Assembly: GCF_900105155.1 (NCBI RefSeq) | Contig: NZ_LT629762.1 | Location: 1,178,001-1,242,000 of the forward strand | Reading direction: 5' to 3' | DNA from: Pseudomonas prosekii | GTDB taxonomy: Bacteria > Pseudomonadota > Gammaproteobacteria > Pseudomonadales > Pseudomonadaceae | Length of the DNA stretch: 64,000 nt | In this document: positions 33,740 to 43,413 of the stretch, piece after piece | Position numbering within the stretch: position 1 is the first letter of the stretch | How the letters are laid out: each line of letters starts with the position of its first letter | Notes under the pieces: model-generated | Told to the model about the DNA's origin: nothing | Database searches by the model: none | What the model saw: the letters and a program-made list of their open reading frames with translations, nothing else | Program-made: the position numbers and the translations under genes

Positions 33740-34453
33740 TTAAAGCGGTACGCCCAGACGATTGGCGACTTCTTCGTAGGCTTCGATGACGTCACCGAGG
33801 CCCTGGCGGAAGCGGTCCTTGTCCATTTTCTTGCCGGTAGCCTTGTCCCACAGACGGCAGCCGTCCGGGCTGAATTCGTCGCCCAGGACGATGGAGCCGT
33901 CGGAGAACACGCCGAATTCGAGTTTAAAGTCGACCAGCAGCAGGCCGGCGTCGTCGAACAGTTTGTTCAGGACTTCGTTGACCTTGAGCGACAGTTCTTT
34001 CATGCGAACCAGTTGCTCGGCGGTGCCCCAGCCGAATGCCACAACGTGGGATTCGTTGATGAACGGGTCGCCCTTGGCGTCGTCCTTCAGGAACAGTTCG
34101 AAGGTGTAAGGGTTGAGCTTCATGCCTTCTTCGACGCCCAGACGCTTGACCAGGCTGCCGGCGGCGTAGTTACGCACGACGCACTCGACCGGGATCATGT
34201 CGAGTTTTTTCACCAGGCATTCGTTGTCGCCCAGCAGTTTGTCGAATTGGGTCGGTACGCCGGCCGCTTCGAGTTTCTGCATGATGAAGGCGTTGAACTT
34301 GTTGTTCACCATACCTTTGCGGTCGAGCTGTTCGATGCGCTTGCCGTCGAACGCCGAGGTGTCGTTGCGAAACAGCAGGATCAAGCGGTCAGCGTCGTCG
34401 GTCTTGAAAACCGATTTGGCTTTACCGCGGTAGAGTTCTTCACGTTTTTCCAT
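33740..34453 (-). CDS. purC: Phosphoribosylaminoimidazole-succinocarboxamide synthase
   Basis: The 237-residue enzyme starts [16 protein letters not shown] and has the SAICAR synthetase signatures [30 protein letters not shown] and LVDFKLEFG with [12 protein letters not shown]. It makes SAICAR from CAIR, Asp and ATP in purine synthesis. Last gene in the dapA-bamC-MBL-purC minus-strand run, 28 bases after the MBL gene. Confidence 0.97.
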   Translation of the reverse strand: MEKREELYRGKAKSVFKTDDADRLILLFRNDTSAFDGKRIEQLDRKGMVNNKFNAFIMQKLEAAGVPTQFDKLLGDNECLVKKLDMIPVECVVRNYAAGSLVKRLGVEEGMKLNPYTFELFLKDDAKGDPFINESHVVAFGWGTAEQLVRMKELSLKVNEVLNKLFDDAGLLLVDFKLEFGVFSDGSIVLGDEFSPDGCRLWDKATGKKMDKDRFRQGLGDVIEAYEEVANRLGVPL

Positions 34454-34481
34454 GATGGGCTCCGCTTGCTAAGTAGGTGGG

Positions 34482-35240
34482 CTAGGCGATGTGTCGCCAG
34501 TCGAGCCCTGAATCTTGATCGGCCAATTGCAGCCAGTCCGGGTCGCACCCGAGGGTGTCGACAAAACATTGCCGGGCCAGCTGCGGCAGGTTGTTCTTGC
34601 TGCTCAGATGGGCCAGGACCAGATGTTGCAGGCCTTGCCAGCCCAACTCGGCCACCAGGAATGCCGCCTGATGGTTGTTCAAATGCCCAAATTCACCGCC
34701 CACCCGCTGCTTCAGAAAGTAGGGGTAGTGACCGCGAGCCAGCATGTCACGGCAATGGTTGGACTCGATCATCAATGCGTCGAGGTCCCGATAGCCGTCC
34801 AGCACTTTGTTGCAGTACGAACCCAGGTCAGTCAGCAGGCCGAAGCGCCGCTCACCGTCGTTGAACACGTATTGCGTCGGTTCCTGGGCATCGTGGGCCA
34901 CGGCAATGACTTCGATATTCAGGTCGCCGACTTGCAGTTGCTCGCCGCCGGCCAGGAAGCCTGCGGGTTCAATCGGTTTGCGCATCCCGCGCAGGGTGCC
35001 GCGACTGAGGTAGACCGGCAGATTGTAACGCCGAGACAGTAAACCCACGCCATGCACGTGGTCGGCATGTTCGTGGGTTACGAGTATCGCGCTCAACTGC
35101 GCCGGGTTCACACCCAGGCGCAGCAGGCGTTTTTCGGTTTCCCGCAGGGAGAAACCACAATCCACCAGCACATACGTGTCAGCGCTGGCTATCAGCGTGC
35201 CGTTCCCTTGGCTACCGCTGCCGAGAACGGCAAAACGCAT
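34482..35240 (-). CDS. MBL-fold metallo-hydrolase
   Basis: A 252-residue beta-lactamase-fold protein with the metal motif THEHADHVHG, opening strand FAVLGSGSQGNGTLI and later His/Asp ligands (VAHDAQEP, LLTDLGSY, IESNHC, LAHLSSKNN). This resembles the YycJ/WalJ-type subgroup. It is four bases from bamC and part of the conserved bamC-MBL-purC operon. Substrate unknown; nuclease-like activity is known for related members. Confidence 0.82.
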   Translation of the reverse strand: MRFAVLGSGSQGNGTLIASADTYVLVDCGFSLRETEKRLLRLGVNPAQLSAILVTHEHADHVHGVGLLSRRYNLPVYLSRGTLRGMRKPIEPAGFLAGGEQLQVGDLNIEVIAVAHDAQEPTQYVFNDGERRFGLLTDLGSYCNKVLDGYRDLDALMIESNHCRDMLARGHYPYFLKQRVGGEFGHLNNHQAAFLVAELGWQGLQHLVLAHLSSKNNLPQLARQCFVDTLGCDPDWLQLADQDSGLDWRHIA

Positions 35241-35244
35241 GTGA

Positions 35245-36360
35245 TCAGCCCAAGTTGTCCTGAATCACGCTCAACACTTTGCGCGCCACATCGGCAGGCG
35301 CAACGGTGTTGATGTTTTTCTCGACGGTGACCTGGACGTTTTCGCCAACCTTGCTCAGGCGAACCTGATAACGCTCGGCACGCGCTTCAACTTCTTCCTT
35401 GGTCGGCTCGCTGCCGAACAGGCCGCTGAGGAAACCAGGCTTGTCGTCTTTCTTCTCGGCTTTTTCCGAGAGGTTGATGTAGTACAGGCCCAAGCTGCGG
35501 TTGATGTCTTCAACGCGCCATTCGCCCTGTTCCAGCGCACGACCGACGCTCGACCAGGCGCGATCCAGGTCTGGACCGACGTTCAGGATCGGGTTGCCGC
35601 TGCCGTCTTCGCTGAGGCTGACGCGATTTGGCGTTTCGAAATCACGCGAGGCCAGCATCGACACCGAACCGCCCTTCTCGGAGGTACGGCTCATGCTTGC
35701 GAGCATGTCGTCGACCAGTGCGGCGTCGAGGGCGGTGTTGACCGAGCGGTTGGTGAAATCGACGTCGGCAGTGCTGCCAGCCGGGCGCTGGGCGCTGACT
35801 ACGTAGATTTCACTGGTGTTGCGCTGCACGCCTGGCTCGATGCGGACCCGCACGCGGGTTTCGCTGTCGGCACTGACGCCGGCCGAGCTCAGGCGCTTGG
35901 CCATCGCTGCGGACAGTTCGTCGGAGTGCTGCCAGGTGGTGGTGAATTCGCCGGTTTGCGGGCGCTGTTCGTCCAGACGGAAACCGTTGTCCTGGAAGAA
36001 TTGCACGGCCACTGGCCACGCTTCAGCCGGTGGGTGTTGGCCCATGACCCAGCTCGAATCGCCGCTTTTTTGCAGGGTGTAATCGCTGGCGTCGGCAACC
36101 GCGGACAGCGGTTGTGGACGCGGCACGATATATTCGCCTGTCGCAGTGTCGTCAGCCACGTTGCGCGGGATCGGCAACAGCGGATCCAGACGTTTTGCGG
36201 TGCTGACATCCGGTGGCAATTGCATCGGTGCAGTCTGTTGCGCTTCCAGGTAATCGCTACCACGGTCACGGAAGTAACCTTCCGGGCCCCAGACCCATCC
36301 GCAGCCACTGGTGCTGGAGATAATCAAGGCAAGTGCGGAAAGTCCGGCCATTCGCTTCAT
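35245..36360 (-). CDS. bamC: Outer membrane protein assembly factor BamC
   Basis: The 371-residue lipoprotein starts with signal MKRMAGLSALALIISSTSGC; the Cys at residue 20 is the lipidation site. An extended unstructured N-terminal stretch (GPEGYFRDRGSDYLEAQQ, which contacts BamD in the family) precedes two helix-grip domains (about 95-210 and 240-340). It is part of the Bam complex that inserts beta-barrel proteins. Lies 17 bases after dapA. Confidence 0.9.
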   Translation of the reverse strand: MKRMAGLSALALIISSTSGCGWVWGPEGYFRDRGSDYLEAQQTAPMQLPPDVSTAKRLDPLLPIPRNVADDTATGEYIVPRPQPLSAVADASDYTLQKSGDSSWVMGQHPPAEAWPVAVQFFQDNGFRLDEQRPQTGEFTTTWQHSDELSAAMAKRLSSAGVSADSETRVRVRIEPGVQRNTSEIYVVSAQRPAGSTADVDFTNRSVNTALDAALVDDMLASMSRTSEKGGSVSMLASRDFETPNRVSLSEDGSGNPILNVGPDLDRAWSSVGRALEQGEWRVEDINRSLGLYYINLSEKAEKKDDKPGFLSGLFGSEPTKEEVEARAERYQVRLSKVGENVQVTVEKNINTVAPADVARKVLSVIQDNLG

Positions 36361-36377
36361 GCGTTGTACTTCCTCAA

Positions 36378-37256
36378 TTAAACCAGGACGCCGGACTGGC
36401 GCAGGGCCTGCCGCAGCGGTTCGTGACAGGCAGCGCTGAGCCAGGTGAGCGGCAGACGGATACCGTCCGGCATCAAGCCCATTTCATGCAAAGCCCATTT
36501 CACGGGAATAGGGTTGGATTCGATAAACAGGGTTTTGTTGAGCGGCATCAACTTCTCGTGGATCGCCCGAGCGGTTGCGGCATCGCCCTTGAGCGCGGCG
36601 TTGCACAGGTCAGCCATTTCACGCGGGGCGACGTTGGCGGTCACCGAGATGTTGCCTTTGCCGCCCAGCAGGATCAGCTCGACAGCCGTGGCGTCATCGC
36701 CCGACAGCACCAGGAAGTCTTCGCTGACGCCGGCGATGATCGCTTTCGCGCGTTCGAGGTCGCCAGTCGCTTCTTTCACGCCGATGATGTTTTTCACGGT
36801 CGACAGACGGATAACAGTGTCGGCCAGCATGTCGCACGCGGTGCGGCCAGGCACGTTATAGAGGATCTGCGGAATATCGACGGCTTCGGCGATGGTCTTG
36901 AAGTGCTGGTACAAGCCTTCCTGGGTCGGCTTGTTGTAATAAGGTGTGACCAGCAGGCAGGCGTCGGCGCCGGCGCTCTTGGCATTGGTGGTCAGCTCGA
37001 TGGCTTCGCGCGTCGAGTTCGCACCGGTACCGGCGATGACCGGGATGCGCCCTGCAACCTGCTTGACCACGTAGCGAATCACTTCGATGTGCTCGTTCAC
37101 GTCTAGCGTGGCCGATTCACCTGTCGTGCCGACCGCCACAATGGCGTGGGTGCCGTTTTGCAGGTGAAAGTCCACCAGTTTGCTCAGGCTGTCCCAGTCG
37201 AGACGACCTTGTGCATCCATGGGTGTGACCAGTGCCACCATACTGCCCGCAATCAT
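36378..37256 (-). CDS. dapA: 4-hydroxy-tetrahydrodipicolinate synthase
   Basis: The 292-residue TIM-barrel enzyme has IAVGTTGESATL-like substrate loop AVGTTGESATLD, catalytic Tyr in LYNVPGRTACDM, Schiff-base Lys in IIGVKEATGDL and VLSGDDATAVEL. It condenses pyruvate with aspartate semialdehyde in lysine and diaminopimelate synthesis. Start at MIAGSMVALVTPM; upstream in-frame codons are not conserved. First gene of the operon that runs to purC. Confidence 0.95.
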   Translation of the reverse strand: MIAGSMVALVTPMDAQGRLDWDSLSKLVDFHLQNGTHAIVAVGTTGESATLDVNEHIEVIRYVVKQVAGRIPVIAGTGANSTREAIELTTNAKSAGADACLLVTPYYNKPTQEGLYQHFKTIAEAVDIPQILYNVPGRTACDMLADTVIRLSTVKNIIGVKEATGDLERAKAIIAGVSEDFLVLSGDDATAVELILLGGKGNISVTANVAPREMADLCNAALKGDAATARAIHEKLMPLNKTLFIESNPIPVKWALHEMGLMPDGIRLPLTWLSAACHEPLRQALRQSGVLV

Positions 37257-37584
37257 GCAACCGCTCCTGCCGGAAAAAGAGAGCCGTAATGGTACTGGCG
37301 CCAAGATGCTTGTACAAGCGAAGTACTGCGCTGCTGCCATTCCCCTTGGCGCTGCTTTTCGCTACCCTTCAGACTTTGATCGGTACTGATAAGCTCGTAC
37401 GCCGGGTTCCAGCCTCCATTTTCGGCATCACAAGCCCCGATCCAGCGTTGCCACCCCTCGCTCCTGCCGCTCTGGAGCACGTTGCAACCTTCGGCCCGGG
37501 TTTTCTGAATTCGTCTGCGCAGGGTCGCCCCCGGTAACAAAAGCCTGTCGAAGTATCGACCGCTCATCGCTTTAGGAATGCTGC
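37257..37584. other. Divergent promoter region between dapA and gcvR
   Basis: No coding sequence is convincing. It must hold the promoters for the dapA operon and for gcvR. No clear operator or hairpin was found. Confidence 0.45.
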
Positions 37585-38145
37585 ATGTCCACCCCCACAG
37601 TTCGCGAACAATTCCTTGTCATCAGTGCCCTCGGCGCCAACCCCATGGAGCTGACTAACGTCCTGTGCCGCGCCAGCCATGAAAACCGCTGCGCCGTGGT
37701 CACTTCTCGCCTGACGCGTCATGGCGAGTGCAGTGCCCTGATCCTCGAGATCTCCGGCAGCTGGGACGCCCTGGCCCGCCTCGAAGGCAGCCTGCCGACC
37801 CTCGCCAAAAAGCATGCGTTCACGGTCAACGTGGTGCGCAGCGCGGCGCTGGAGAATCGTCCACAGGCCCTGCCTTACGTCGCTTATGTCAGCTCGGCTT
37901 ACCGCTCGGACATCATCAACGAGTTGTGCCAGTTCTTCATGGACCACAACGTCGAGCTGGAAAACCTGACGTGCGACACGTATCAGGCACCGCAAACCGG
38001 CGGCACCATGCTCAACGCGACGTTTACCGTGACGTTGCCGGCCGGCGTGCAAATCAGCTGGCTGCGCGATCAGTTCCTGGATTTCGCCGACGCGCTGAAC
38101 CTGGACGCCCTGATCGAACCGTGGCGCCCACAGAACCCAATGTAA
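37585..38145 (+). CDS. gcvR: Glycine cleavage system regulatory protein GcvR
   Basis: A 186-residue protein with two ACT domains: residues 6-80 (FLVISALGANPMELTNVLCR) and 92-170 (YVAYVSSAYRSDIINELCQF). This is the layout of GcvR, which in E. coli binds GcvA to repress the glycine cleavage operon. In pseudomonads it regularly precedes bcp, here 10 bases downstream, so a role in redox or amino-acid control is also possible. Confidence 0.85.
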   Translation: MSTPTVREQFLVISALGANPMELTNVLCRASHENRCAVVTSRLTRHGECSALILEISGSWDALARLEGSLPTLAKKHAFTVNVVRSAALENRPQALPYVAYVSSAYRSDIINELCQFFMDHNVELENLTCDTYQAPQTGGTMLNATFTVTLPAGVQISWLRDQFLDFADALNLDALIEPWRPQNPM

Positions 38146-38155
38146 GGAAGCTTTA

Positions 38156-38629
38156 ATGGCCGTTGCTATCGACCAACCGGTTACCGACTTCGAAGCACCC
38201 GCCACCAGCGGGCAGACCGTCAGCCTCGCGAGCCTTAAAGGCAAGCAAGTGGTGATTTACTTCTATCCGAAGGACAGCACGCCGGGCTGCACGACTCAGG
38301 GCCAGGGCTTTCGCGATCAGTTGCAGGCGTTCAAAGCCGCCAACACCGAAGTCTTCGGCGTGTCGCGCGACAGCCTGAAATCCCATGAGAATTTCAAAGC
38401 CAAGCAGGCGTTCACCTTCGAGCTGATCAGCGACAAGGAAGAAGCGCTCTGCCAGTTGTTCGACGTGATCAAGTTGAAAAAGCTGTATGGCAAGGAATAC
38501 ATGGGCGTTGATCGCAGCACTTTCCTGATCGACAAGAACGGTGTGCTGCGTCAGGAATGGCGCGGCGTGAAAGTGCCGGGGCATGTTGATGCGGTGTTGG
38601 CGGCGGCCGAGGCGCTGAACAAGGCCTGA
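38156..38629 (+). CDS. bcp: Thioredoxin-dependent thiol peroxidase (Bcp/PrxQ)
   Basis: The 157-residue peroxiredoxin has the peroxidatic Cys45 in KDSTPGCTTQGQGFRD. The resolving Cys found five residues later in E. coli Bcp is absent (Gln50 region); Cys in EEALCQLFDV may serve in its place. It reduces organic and hydrogen peroxides with thioredoxin. Coupled to gcvR; AGGAAG precedes the ATG. Confidence 0.92.
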   Translation: MAVAIDQPVTDFEAPATSGQTVSLASLKGKQVVIYFYPKDSTPGCTTQGQGFRDQLQAFKAANTEVFGVSRDSLKSHENFKAKQAFTFELISDKEEALCQLFDVIKLKKLYGKEYMGVDRSTFLIDKNGVLRQEWRGVKVPGHVDAVLAAAEALNKA

Positions 38630-38654
38630 TTTTATTGGCGCCTGTTGCGACGCC

Positions 38655-38740
38655 TTCGCGGGCAAGCCTCGCTCCTACAGACTGCGCCGTTCGCCAGATC
38701 GGGAACGGCGCAGTCTGTAGGAGCGAGGCTTGCCCGCGAA
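38655..38740. repeat. REP pair with long perfect arms
   Basis: TTCGCGGGCAAGCCTCGCTC with its full complement; the arms extend through CTACAGACTGCGCCGTTC. It separates the convergent bcp and perM genes and may serve as terminator. Confidence 0.92.
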
Positions 38741-38760
38741 GAGGCCCTCAAGACAAACGC

Positions 38761-39831
38761 TTAAAGCAGCGGCGCCACCACCGCTTCCTTGCGCGGCCAC
38801 GCATCCAGCACAGCCTTGAACAACGTCGCCAGCGGGATCGCGAAGAACACGCCCCAGAACCCCCACAGCCCGCCAAACAGCAACACCGCGCAGATGATTG
38901 CGACCGGGTGCAGATTGACCGCCTCGGAGAACAGCAGCGGCACCAGCACGTTACCGTCCAGCGTCTGGATAATCCCGTAGACGGCCATCAGGTAGATGAA
39001 CTGATCACTCCAGCCCCACTGGAACAACGCGATCAACAGCACTGGCACGGTCACCACCACCGCGCCGACATAAGGCACGACCACCGAAACACCCACCAGC
39101 AACGCCAGCAGCGCCGCGTAGTTGAGCCCCAGCACCACAAATCCGATGTAGGTCACGCCACCGCAGATGAAAATCTCGATGACTTTGCCGCGAATGTAAT
39201 TGGCGATTTGCCGGTTCATCTCATGCGCGACACGGGTGATCAACGCCCGTTCGCGCGGCAAGTAGCCGAGAACCCAGCGCCCGATCATTTCCCGATCCTT
39301 GAGAAAAAAGAACACCAGAATCGGCACCAGCACCAGATAGATCATGATGTTGACCAGCAGCGGCAGGCTCGACAGCGAGAACGTCAGCGCCCACTGGCCA
39401 AACTTGCCGATCTCGCCACGAGCCACTTCAATCGCCTGCAAGACTTGCTCGTCGGAGACCAAATGCGGATAGCGCTCGGGCAGCAATAAAAGCAGCGATT
39501 GCCACTTGGCGAGCATGCCGGGCAATTCGTTGAACAGCGTGATCAGTTGATGCCATAGCAGCGGCACGACCACGATGATGAATACCAGCAACAACCCCAT
39601 GAACAACGCGAAGACCAGCCCAACCGCGACGCCGCCGGGCACGCGCCAGCGTTCGAGAACCACCACCAGCCCCTGCATCAGGTACGCCAGCACCATCCCC
39701 GCCAGCACCGGCGCGAGCATGCCGCCCAAGGTGAGCACGGCGGTGAACCCCAGAATCAGCAACACCGCCAGTACTACGGCTTCTTCGTCGGAGAAGTAGC
39801 GCTGAATCCAGTCGCGTAACACTTTGAACAT
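38761..39831 (-). CDS. AI-2E family (PerM/TqsA-like) transporter
   Basis: A 356-residue membrane protein with about eight helices. AVLLILGFTAVLTLGGMLAP, VFALFMGLLLVFIIVVVPLL and GGLWGFWGVFFAIPLATLFK are typical; the last includes the GxxxG and IPL signature of the AI-2 exporter family. Substrate in pseudomonads unknown. It lies after tusA on the minus strand with a 30-base gap. Confidence 0.85.
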   Translation of the reverse strand: MFKVLRDWIQRYFSDEEAVVLAVLLILGFTAVLTLGGMLAPVLAGMVLAYLMQGLVVVLERWRVPGGVAVGLVFALFMGLLLVFIIVVVPLLWHQLITLFNELPGMLAKWQSLLLLLPERYPHLVSDEQVLQAIEVARGEIGKFGQWALTFSLSSLPLLVNIMIYLVLVPILVFFFLKDREMIGRWVLGYLPRERALITRVAHEMNRQIANYIRGKVIEIFICGGVTYIGFVVLGLNYAALLALLVGVSVVVPYVGAVVVTVPVLLIALFQWGWSDQFIYLMAVYGIIQTLDGNVLVPLLFSEAVNLHPVAIICAVLLFGGLWGFWGVFFAIPLATLFKAVLDAWPRKEAVVAPLL

Positions 39832-39861
39832 AAATAATCCTTAATCACAAACTCTGCGGTT

Positions 39862-40101
39862 TCAGGCTTTTTTCAGCCAGTAGCGGTAAACACCCGCCTC
39901 GTCTTCTTCGCGCAGCAGCGCATGCCCGGCCAGTTTCGCGAACGTACGAAAATCGCGCTGCGAGCCGGCGTCCGTGGCGATCACCTTGAGCACCGCGCCG
40001 CTGGGCATGCGATTGAGCTCCAGTTTGGCTTTGAGCAATGGCAACGGACAATTCAGGCCACTGGCGTCCAGTTCAACGTCATGGGCTACCGCTTCGATCA
40101 T
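39862..40101 (-). CDS. TusA family sulfurtransferase
   Basis: The 79-residue protein has the TusA active site LDASGLNCPLPLLKAK with the persulfide-carrying Cys and CPxP motif, and the ending FRTFAKLAGH. The orthologous P. aeruginosa gene in this context serves sulfur transfer for molybdenum cofactor use. It is divergent from the BepA-like gene and upstream of perM. Confidence 0.88.
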   Translation of the reverse strand: MIEAVAHDVELDASGLNCPLPLLKAKLELNRMPSGAVLKVIATDAGSQRDFRTFAKLAGHALLREEDEAGVYRYWLKKA

Positions 40102-40199
40102 TGCATCACTCCGGGTCTGTTGGCTGAGCGGCCTAGAATATCTGGTCCGAAGCCCGGTGTCCGGCTACAGTAAGGTCTTTGTCGACTAAGGCTTTGTGC

Positions 40200-41633
40200 A
40201 TGACTTTTCTGCGCCCTACCCTGCTGACGCTCGCCTGCCTGCTCGCCTCACCAGGCTTCGCCGACGACCTGCCGTCACTCGGTGACGCCAGTTCTGCCAT
40301 CGTCTCGCCCCAGCAGGAATACCAATTGGGCCGCGCGTGGCTGGCGATGTTGCGCAGCCAGGTATCGCAACTCAACGACCCGCAGCTCAAGGATTACGTC
40401 GAATCCAGCGTCTACAAACTGGTGGAAACCAGCCAGGTTTCTGACCGGCGCCTGGAGTTCATCCTGATCAACAGCCCGCAGCTCAACGCCTTCGCTGCGC
40501 CGGGCGGGATTATCGGGGTCAACGGCGGGCTGTTCCTCAATGCTCAGACTGAAGGCGAATACGCCTCGGTACTGGCCCACGAATTGGCGCACTTGTCGCA
40601 ACGCCACTTCGCCCGTGGCGTTGAAGCCTCGCAACGCATGCAAGTGCCGATGATGGCGGCCCTGCTCGCCGGGATCGTGATTGCCGCTGCCGGCGCCGGT
40701 GATGCCGGGATTGCCGCCATTGCCGGCACCCAGGCTGCGGCGATTCAGGAACAACGGCGCTTCTCGCGGCAGAACGAACAGGAAGCCGACCGTATCGGCA
40801 TTCTCAATCTGGTGAAGGCCGGTTACGACCCGCGCTCGATGCCGAACATGTTTGAACGCTTGATGCGGCAATATCGCTTCGACGCCAAGCCGCCGGAATT
40901 CCTCCTGACTCACCCGGTTACCGAATCGCGGATCGCCGACACGCGCAACCGCGCCGAGCAGGCCAAGGTCGGCGGCGTCGAGGACAGCATGCGTTATCAG
41001 CTGATTCGCGCGCGCGTGCAGTTGGTTTATGAAGAAACCCCGGGACTGGGCGCGAAACGCTTCCGTGCTCAGCTCGATGAAAATCCGAAAAATGACGTTG
41101 CGCGCTACGGCTTGGCCATCGCTCAGATCAAGGGCGGCCAGTTGAACGAGGCCCGGGAGAATCTCCAGCAATTGCTGGCCAAGTCGCCGAACGAGATTAT
41201 CTACAACCTGGCGCAGGTCGATCTCGACATCACCAATAATCGCCTTGCGGATGCGCAGTCGCGAGTTGATCGGTTGCTCACGCAATTCCCCGGCAACTAT
41301 CCACTGAATCAGGTGCGCGTCGACCTGCTGCTCAAGCAAAACCGCAACGTCGACGCGGAGAAAGCGCTGGAGAATTTGCTCAAGTCGCGTCCGGACGATC
41401 CGGATGTCTGGTACATGGTCGCGGAAACTCGCGGGCTTTCGGGCAACATCATTGGCCTGCATCAGGCTCGCGCCGAATACTTTGCGCTGGTCGGCGATTA
41501 TCGTCAGGCGATCCAGCAATTGGACTTCGCCAAACGCAAGGCCGGCGGCAACTTCCCGCTGTCCTCGCGCATCGACGCGCGGCAACGCGAGTTGATGGAT
41601 CAGGAACGGATGATCAAGGACATGATGGGTTAA
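40200..41633 (+). CDS. M48 metallopeptidase with TPR domain, BepA-like
   Basis: The 477-residue exported protease has signal MTFLRPTLLTLACLLASPGFA, the zinc motif HELAHLSQRH, third ligand in QNEQEADRIG, and C-terminal tetratricopeptide repeats from about residue 290 (ARYGLAIAQIKGGQLNEARE). This is the YfgC/BepA layout; BepA helps LptD assembly and degrades stalled outer membrane proteins. Start at ATG 40200 with TAAGG eight bases upstream; an earlier TTG would precede the signal. A terminator follows at 41667. Confidence 0.9.
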   Translation: MTFLRPTLLTLACLLASPGFADDLPSLGDASSAIVSPQQEYQLGRAWLAMLRSQVSQLNDPQLKDYVESSVYKLVETSQVSDRRLEFILINSPQLNAFAAPGGIIGVNGGLFLNAQTEGEYASVLAHELAHLSQRHFARGVEASQRMQVPMMAALLAGIVIAAAGAGDAGIAAIAGTQAAAIQEQRRFSRQNEQEADRIGILNLVKAGYDPRSMPNMFERLMRQYRFDAKPPEFLLTHPVTESRIADTRNRAEQAKVGGVEDSMRYQLIRARVQLVYEETPGLGAKRFRAQLDENPKNDVARYGLAIAQIKGGQLNEARENLQQLLAKSPNEIIYNLAQVDLDITNNRLADAQSRVDRLLTQFPGNYPLNQVRVDLLLKQNRNVDAEKALENLLKSRPDDPDVWYMVAETRGLSGNIIGLHQARAEYFALVGDYRQAIQQLDFAKRKAGGNFPLSSRIDARQRELMDQERMIKDMMG

Positions 41634-41666
41634 CCCTCACCAGGCGCAGAAAACCCGGACACAAAA

Positions 41667-41690
41667 AAACCGCCTCTTTCGAGGCGGTTT
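41667..41690. terminator. Bidirectional Rho-independent terminator
   Basis: AAACCGCCTC-TTTC-GAGGCGGTTT, with A-run before and T-run after, sits between the convergent bepA-like and mucD genes. Confidence 0.95.
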
Positions 41691-41742
41691 TTTATTCAGC
41701 CAGCTATTCAGCCAACCCTTTCAACTTTTTCAAACAACCGGC

Positions 41743-43167
41743 TTACTCAGCCAGTTTGAAGGTGATGAAGCTCGCGCGATTTTGACGCAGGACCCGCATC
41801 GACACCGAGCGGTTCTTCGGCAGAGCCTTGGCAATCTCGGCAAATTCCTTGCTGTCGCTGATCGCCTGATTGTTCAGATGCGTGATCACATCATTAGGCT
41901 GCAAGCCGATCAGCGATGCTGGTCCGTCCTGGACTTCCTTGATCACCACACCACCCTTGAGGTCGTAGGTTTTCTTCTGCTCGGCGGTCAGGTCGGCAAC
42001 GGCAACACCGAGGCGATTGCTGTTGGTTTCAACGCCGGAGCTGAGCTTGGAATCCAGCTCTTTGCCTTCGTCCGGGATGGTCCCGACGATCAGCTCGACA
42101 TTCTTGCGTTTGCCTTCGCGGATCACTTCAAGGTTGGCTTTCGCGCCAGCCTTCAACGCGCCGACCAAGTGTGGCAAGTCTGCGGACATGATGATCGGTT
42201 GCCCGTTCATGCTCAGGATCACGTCGCCCACTTGCAGGCCACCTTTGGCAGCCGGGCCGTCGTCCTGAATCTGTGCAACCAGCGCGCCGGCCGGTTTCTC
42301 CAGACCGAACGATTCAGCCAGGTCCTTGTTCACTTCCTGAATGACCACGCCCAACCAGCCACGGCTGACCTTGCCACCGCTTTTCAGTTGATTGGAAACG
42401 TCCATCGCGACATCGATCGGGATCGCAAACGACACGCCCATGAAGCCACCGGAGCGGGTGTAGATCTGCGAGTTGATGCCGACCACTTCGCCGTTCAAGT
42501 TGAACAGTGGACCGCCGGAGTTGCCCGGGTTGATCGGCACGTCGGTCTGGATGAACGGCACGTAGTTTTCGTTCGGCAGGCTGCGACCGATAGCGCTGAC
42601 GATGCCTTGGGTCACGGTGTGGTCAAAGCCGAACGGCGAACCGATGGCGACAACCCACTGGCCGGCCTTCAAGTCCTGCGACTTGCCAAGCTTGAGCACT
42701 GGGAGGTCTTTGCCTTCGATTTTCAGCAGCGCCACGTCGGAGCGCGGGTCGGTGCCGATCAGCTTGGCTTTCAACTCACTGCGGTCAGCCAGACGAACGA
42801 GAATCTCGTCGGCATCGGCGATCACGTGGTTGTTGGTGAGGATGTAACCGTCAGGCGAAATAATGAATCCGGAACCCAGCGACTGCGCTTCACGCTGACG
42901 ATCGCCCCGCGGCGAGCGAGGTTGCGGCATGCCGCGTTCGAAGAATTCGCGCAACGCTGGCGGCAGGCCTTCAAGGTCCGGCATCTGGCCGGAGGCTTTG
43001 CGATCAGGCAATTTTTGCGTGGTGCTGATGTTCACCACTGCCGGCGAAGCCTGTTCGACCAGTTGCGTAAAGTCGGGCAAGTCAGCCGCCTGGGCAGGGA
43101 CAGCCTGACCGAGCACAAGCACGGTGGCAAAAATGGAAAGGTAAGTTTTCAAGCGTGGTATCGACAT
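41743..43167 (-). CDS. mucD: DegP/HtrA family serine protease MucD
   Basis: The 474-residue periplasmic protease has a signal peptide (MSIPRLKTYLSIFATVLVLG), the trypsin-like triad His in ILTNNHVIADADE, Asp in RSDVALLKIEG and Ser in NPGNSGGPLFNL, and two PDZ domains (about 265-355 and 375-465, GLQVGDVILSMNGQPI and GLQPNDVITHLNNQAI). In P. aeruginosa it is part of the algU operon and limits AlgU activation. Here mucC is absent and a 246-base gap separates it from mucB, so it may have its own promoter. Confidence 0.93.
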   Translation of the reverse strand: MSIPRLKTYLSIFATVLVLGQAVPAQAADLPDFTQLVEQASPAVVNISTTQKLPDRKASGQMPDLEGLPPALREFFERGMPQPRSPRGDRQREAQSLGSGFIISPDGYILTNNHVIADADEILVRLADRSELKAKLIGTDPRSDVALLKIEGKDLPVLKLGKSQDLKAGQWVVAIGSPFGFDHTVTQGIVSAIGRSLPNENYVPFIQTDVPINPGNSGGPLFNLNGEVVGINSQIYTRSGGFMGVSFAIPIDVAMDVSNQLKSGGKVSRGWLGVVIQEVNKDLAESFGLEKPAGALVAQIQDDGPAAKGGLQVGDVILSMNGQPIIMSADLPHLVGALKAGAKANLEVIREGKRKNVELIVGTIPDEGKELDSKLSSGVETNSNRLGVAVADLTAEQKKTYDLKGGVVIKEVQDGPASLIGLQPNDVITHLNNQAISDSKEFAEIAKALPKNRSVSMRVLRQNRASFITFKLAE

Positions 43168-43413
43168 ACGGCTCCCGTTACGACGAGCATGGTTAAGCGA
43201 TATGGAGCAAGGAACACCGGGAACGATACGCCGGTATTTTTGTTCCGGGAACAACAAACAAGGCCAGGGCCGAGAGGCACTGACCTATAGAAAATTTTGG
43301 GGGATTTTGCAACTTGAAATACTCACCAAACATTTCGACATCTCGATGATGTGAGGGTCATTGCTGACCTCTCGCAGTATCAAACGGTCGATCAATGAGC
43401 ATCAAGGTTCAGC

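Noticed and set aside
40275..41585. Open frame of 436 codons opposite the BepA-like gene
   Set aside because: Antisense shadow of a protease with HExxH and TPRs.
41782..43290. Open frame of 502 codons opposite mucD
   Set aside because: Antisense of a protease with full catalytic triad and PDZ domains; no domain and no ribosome-binding site.
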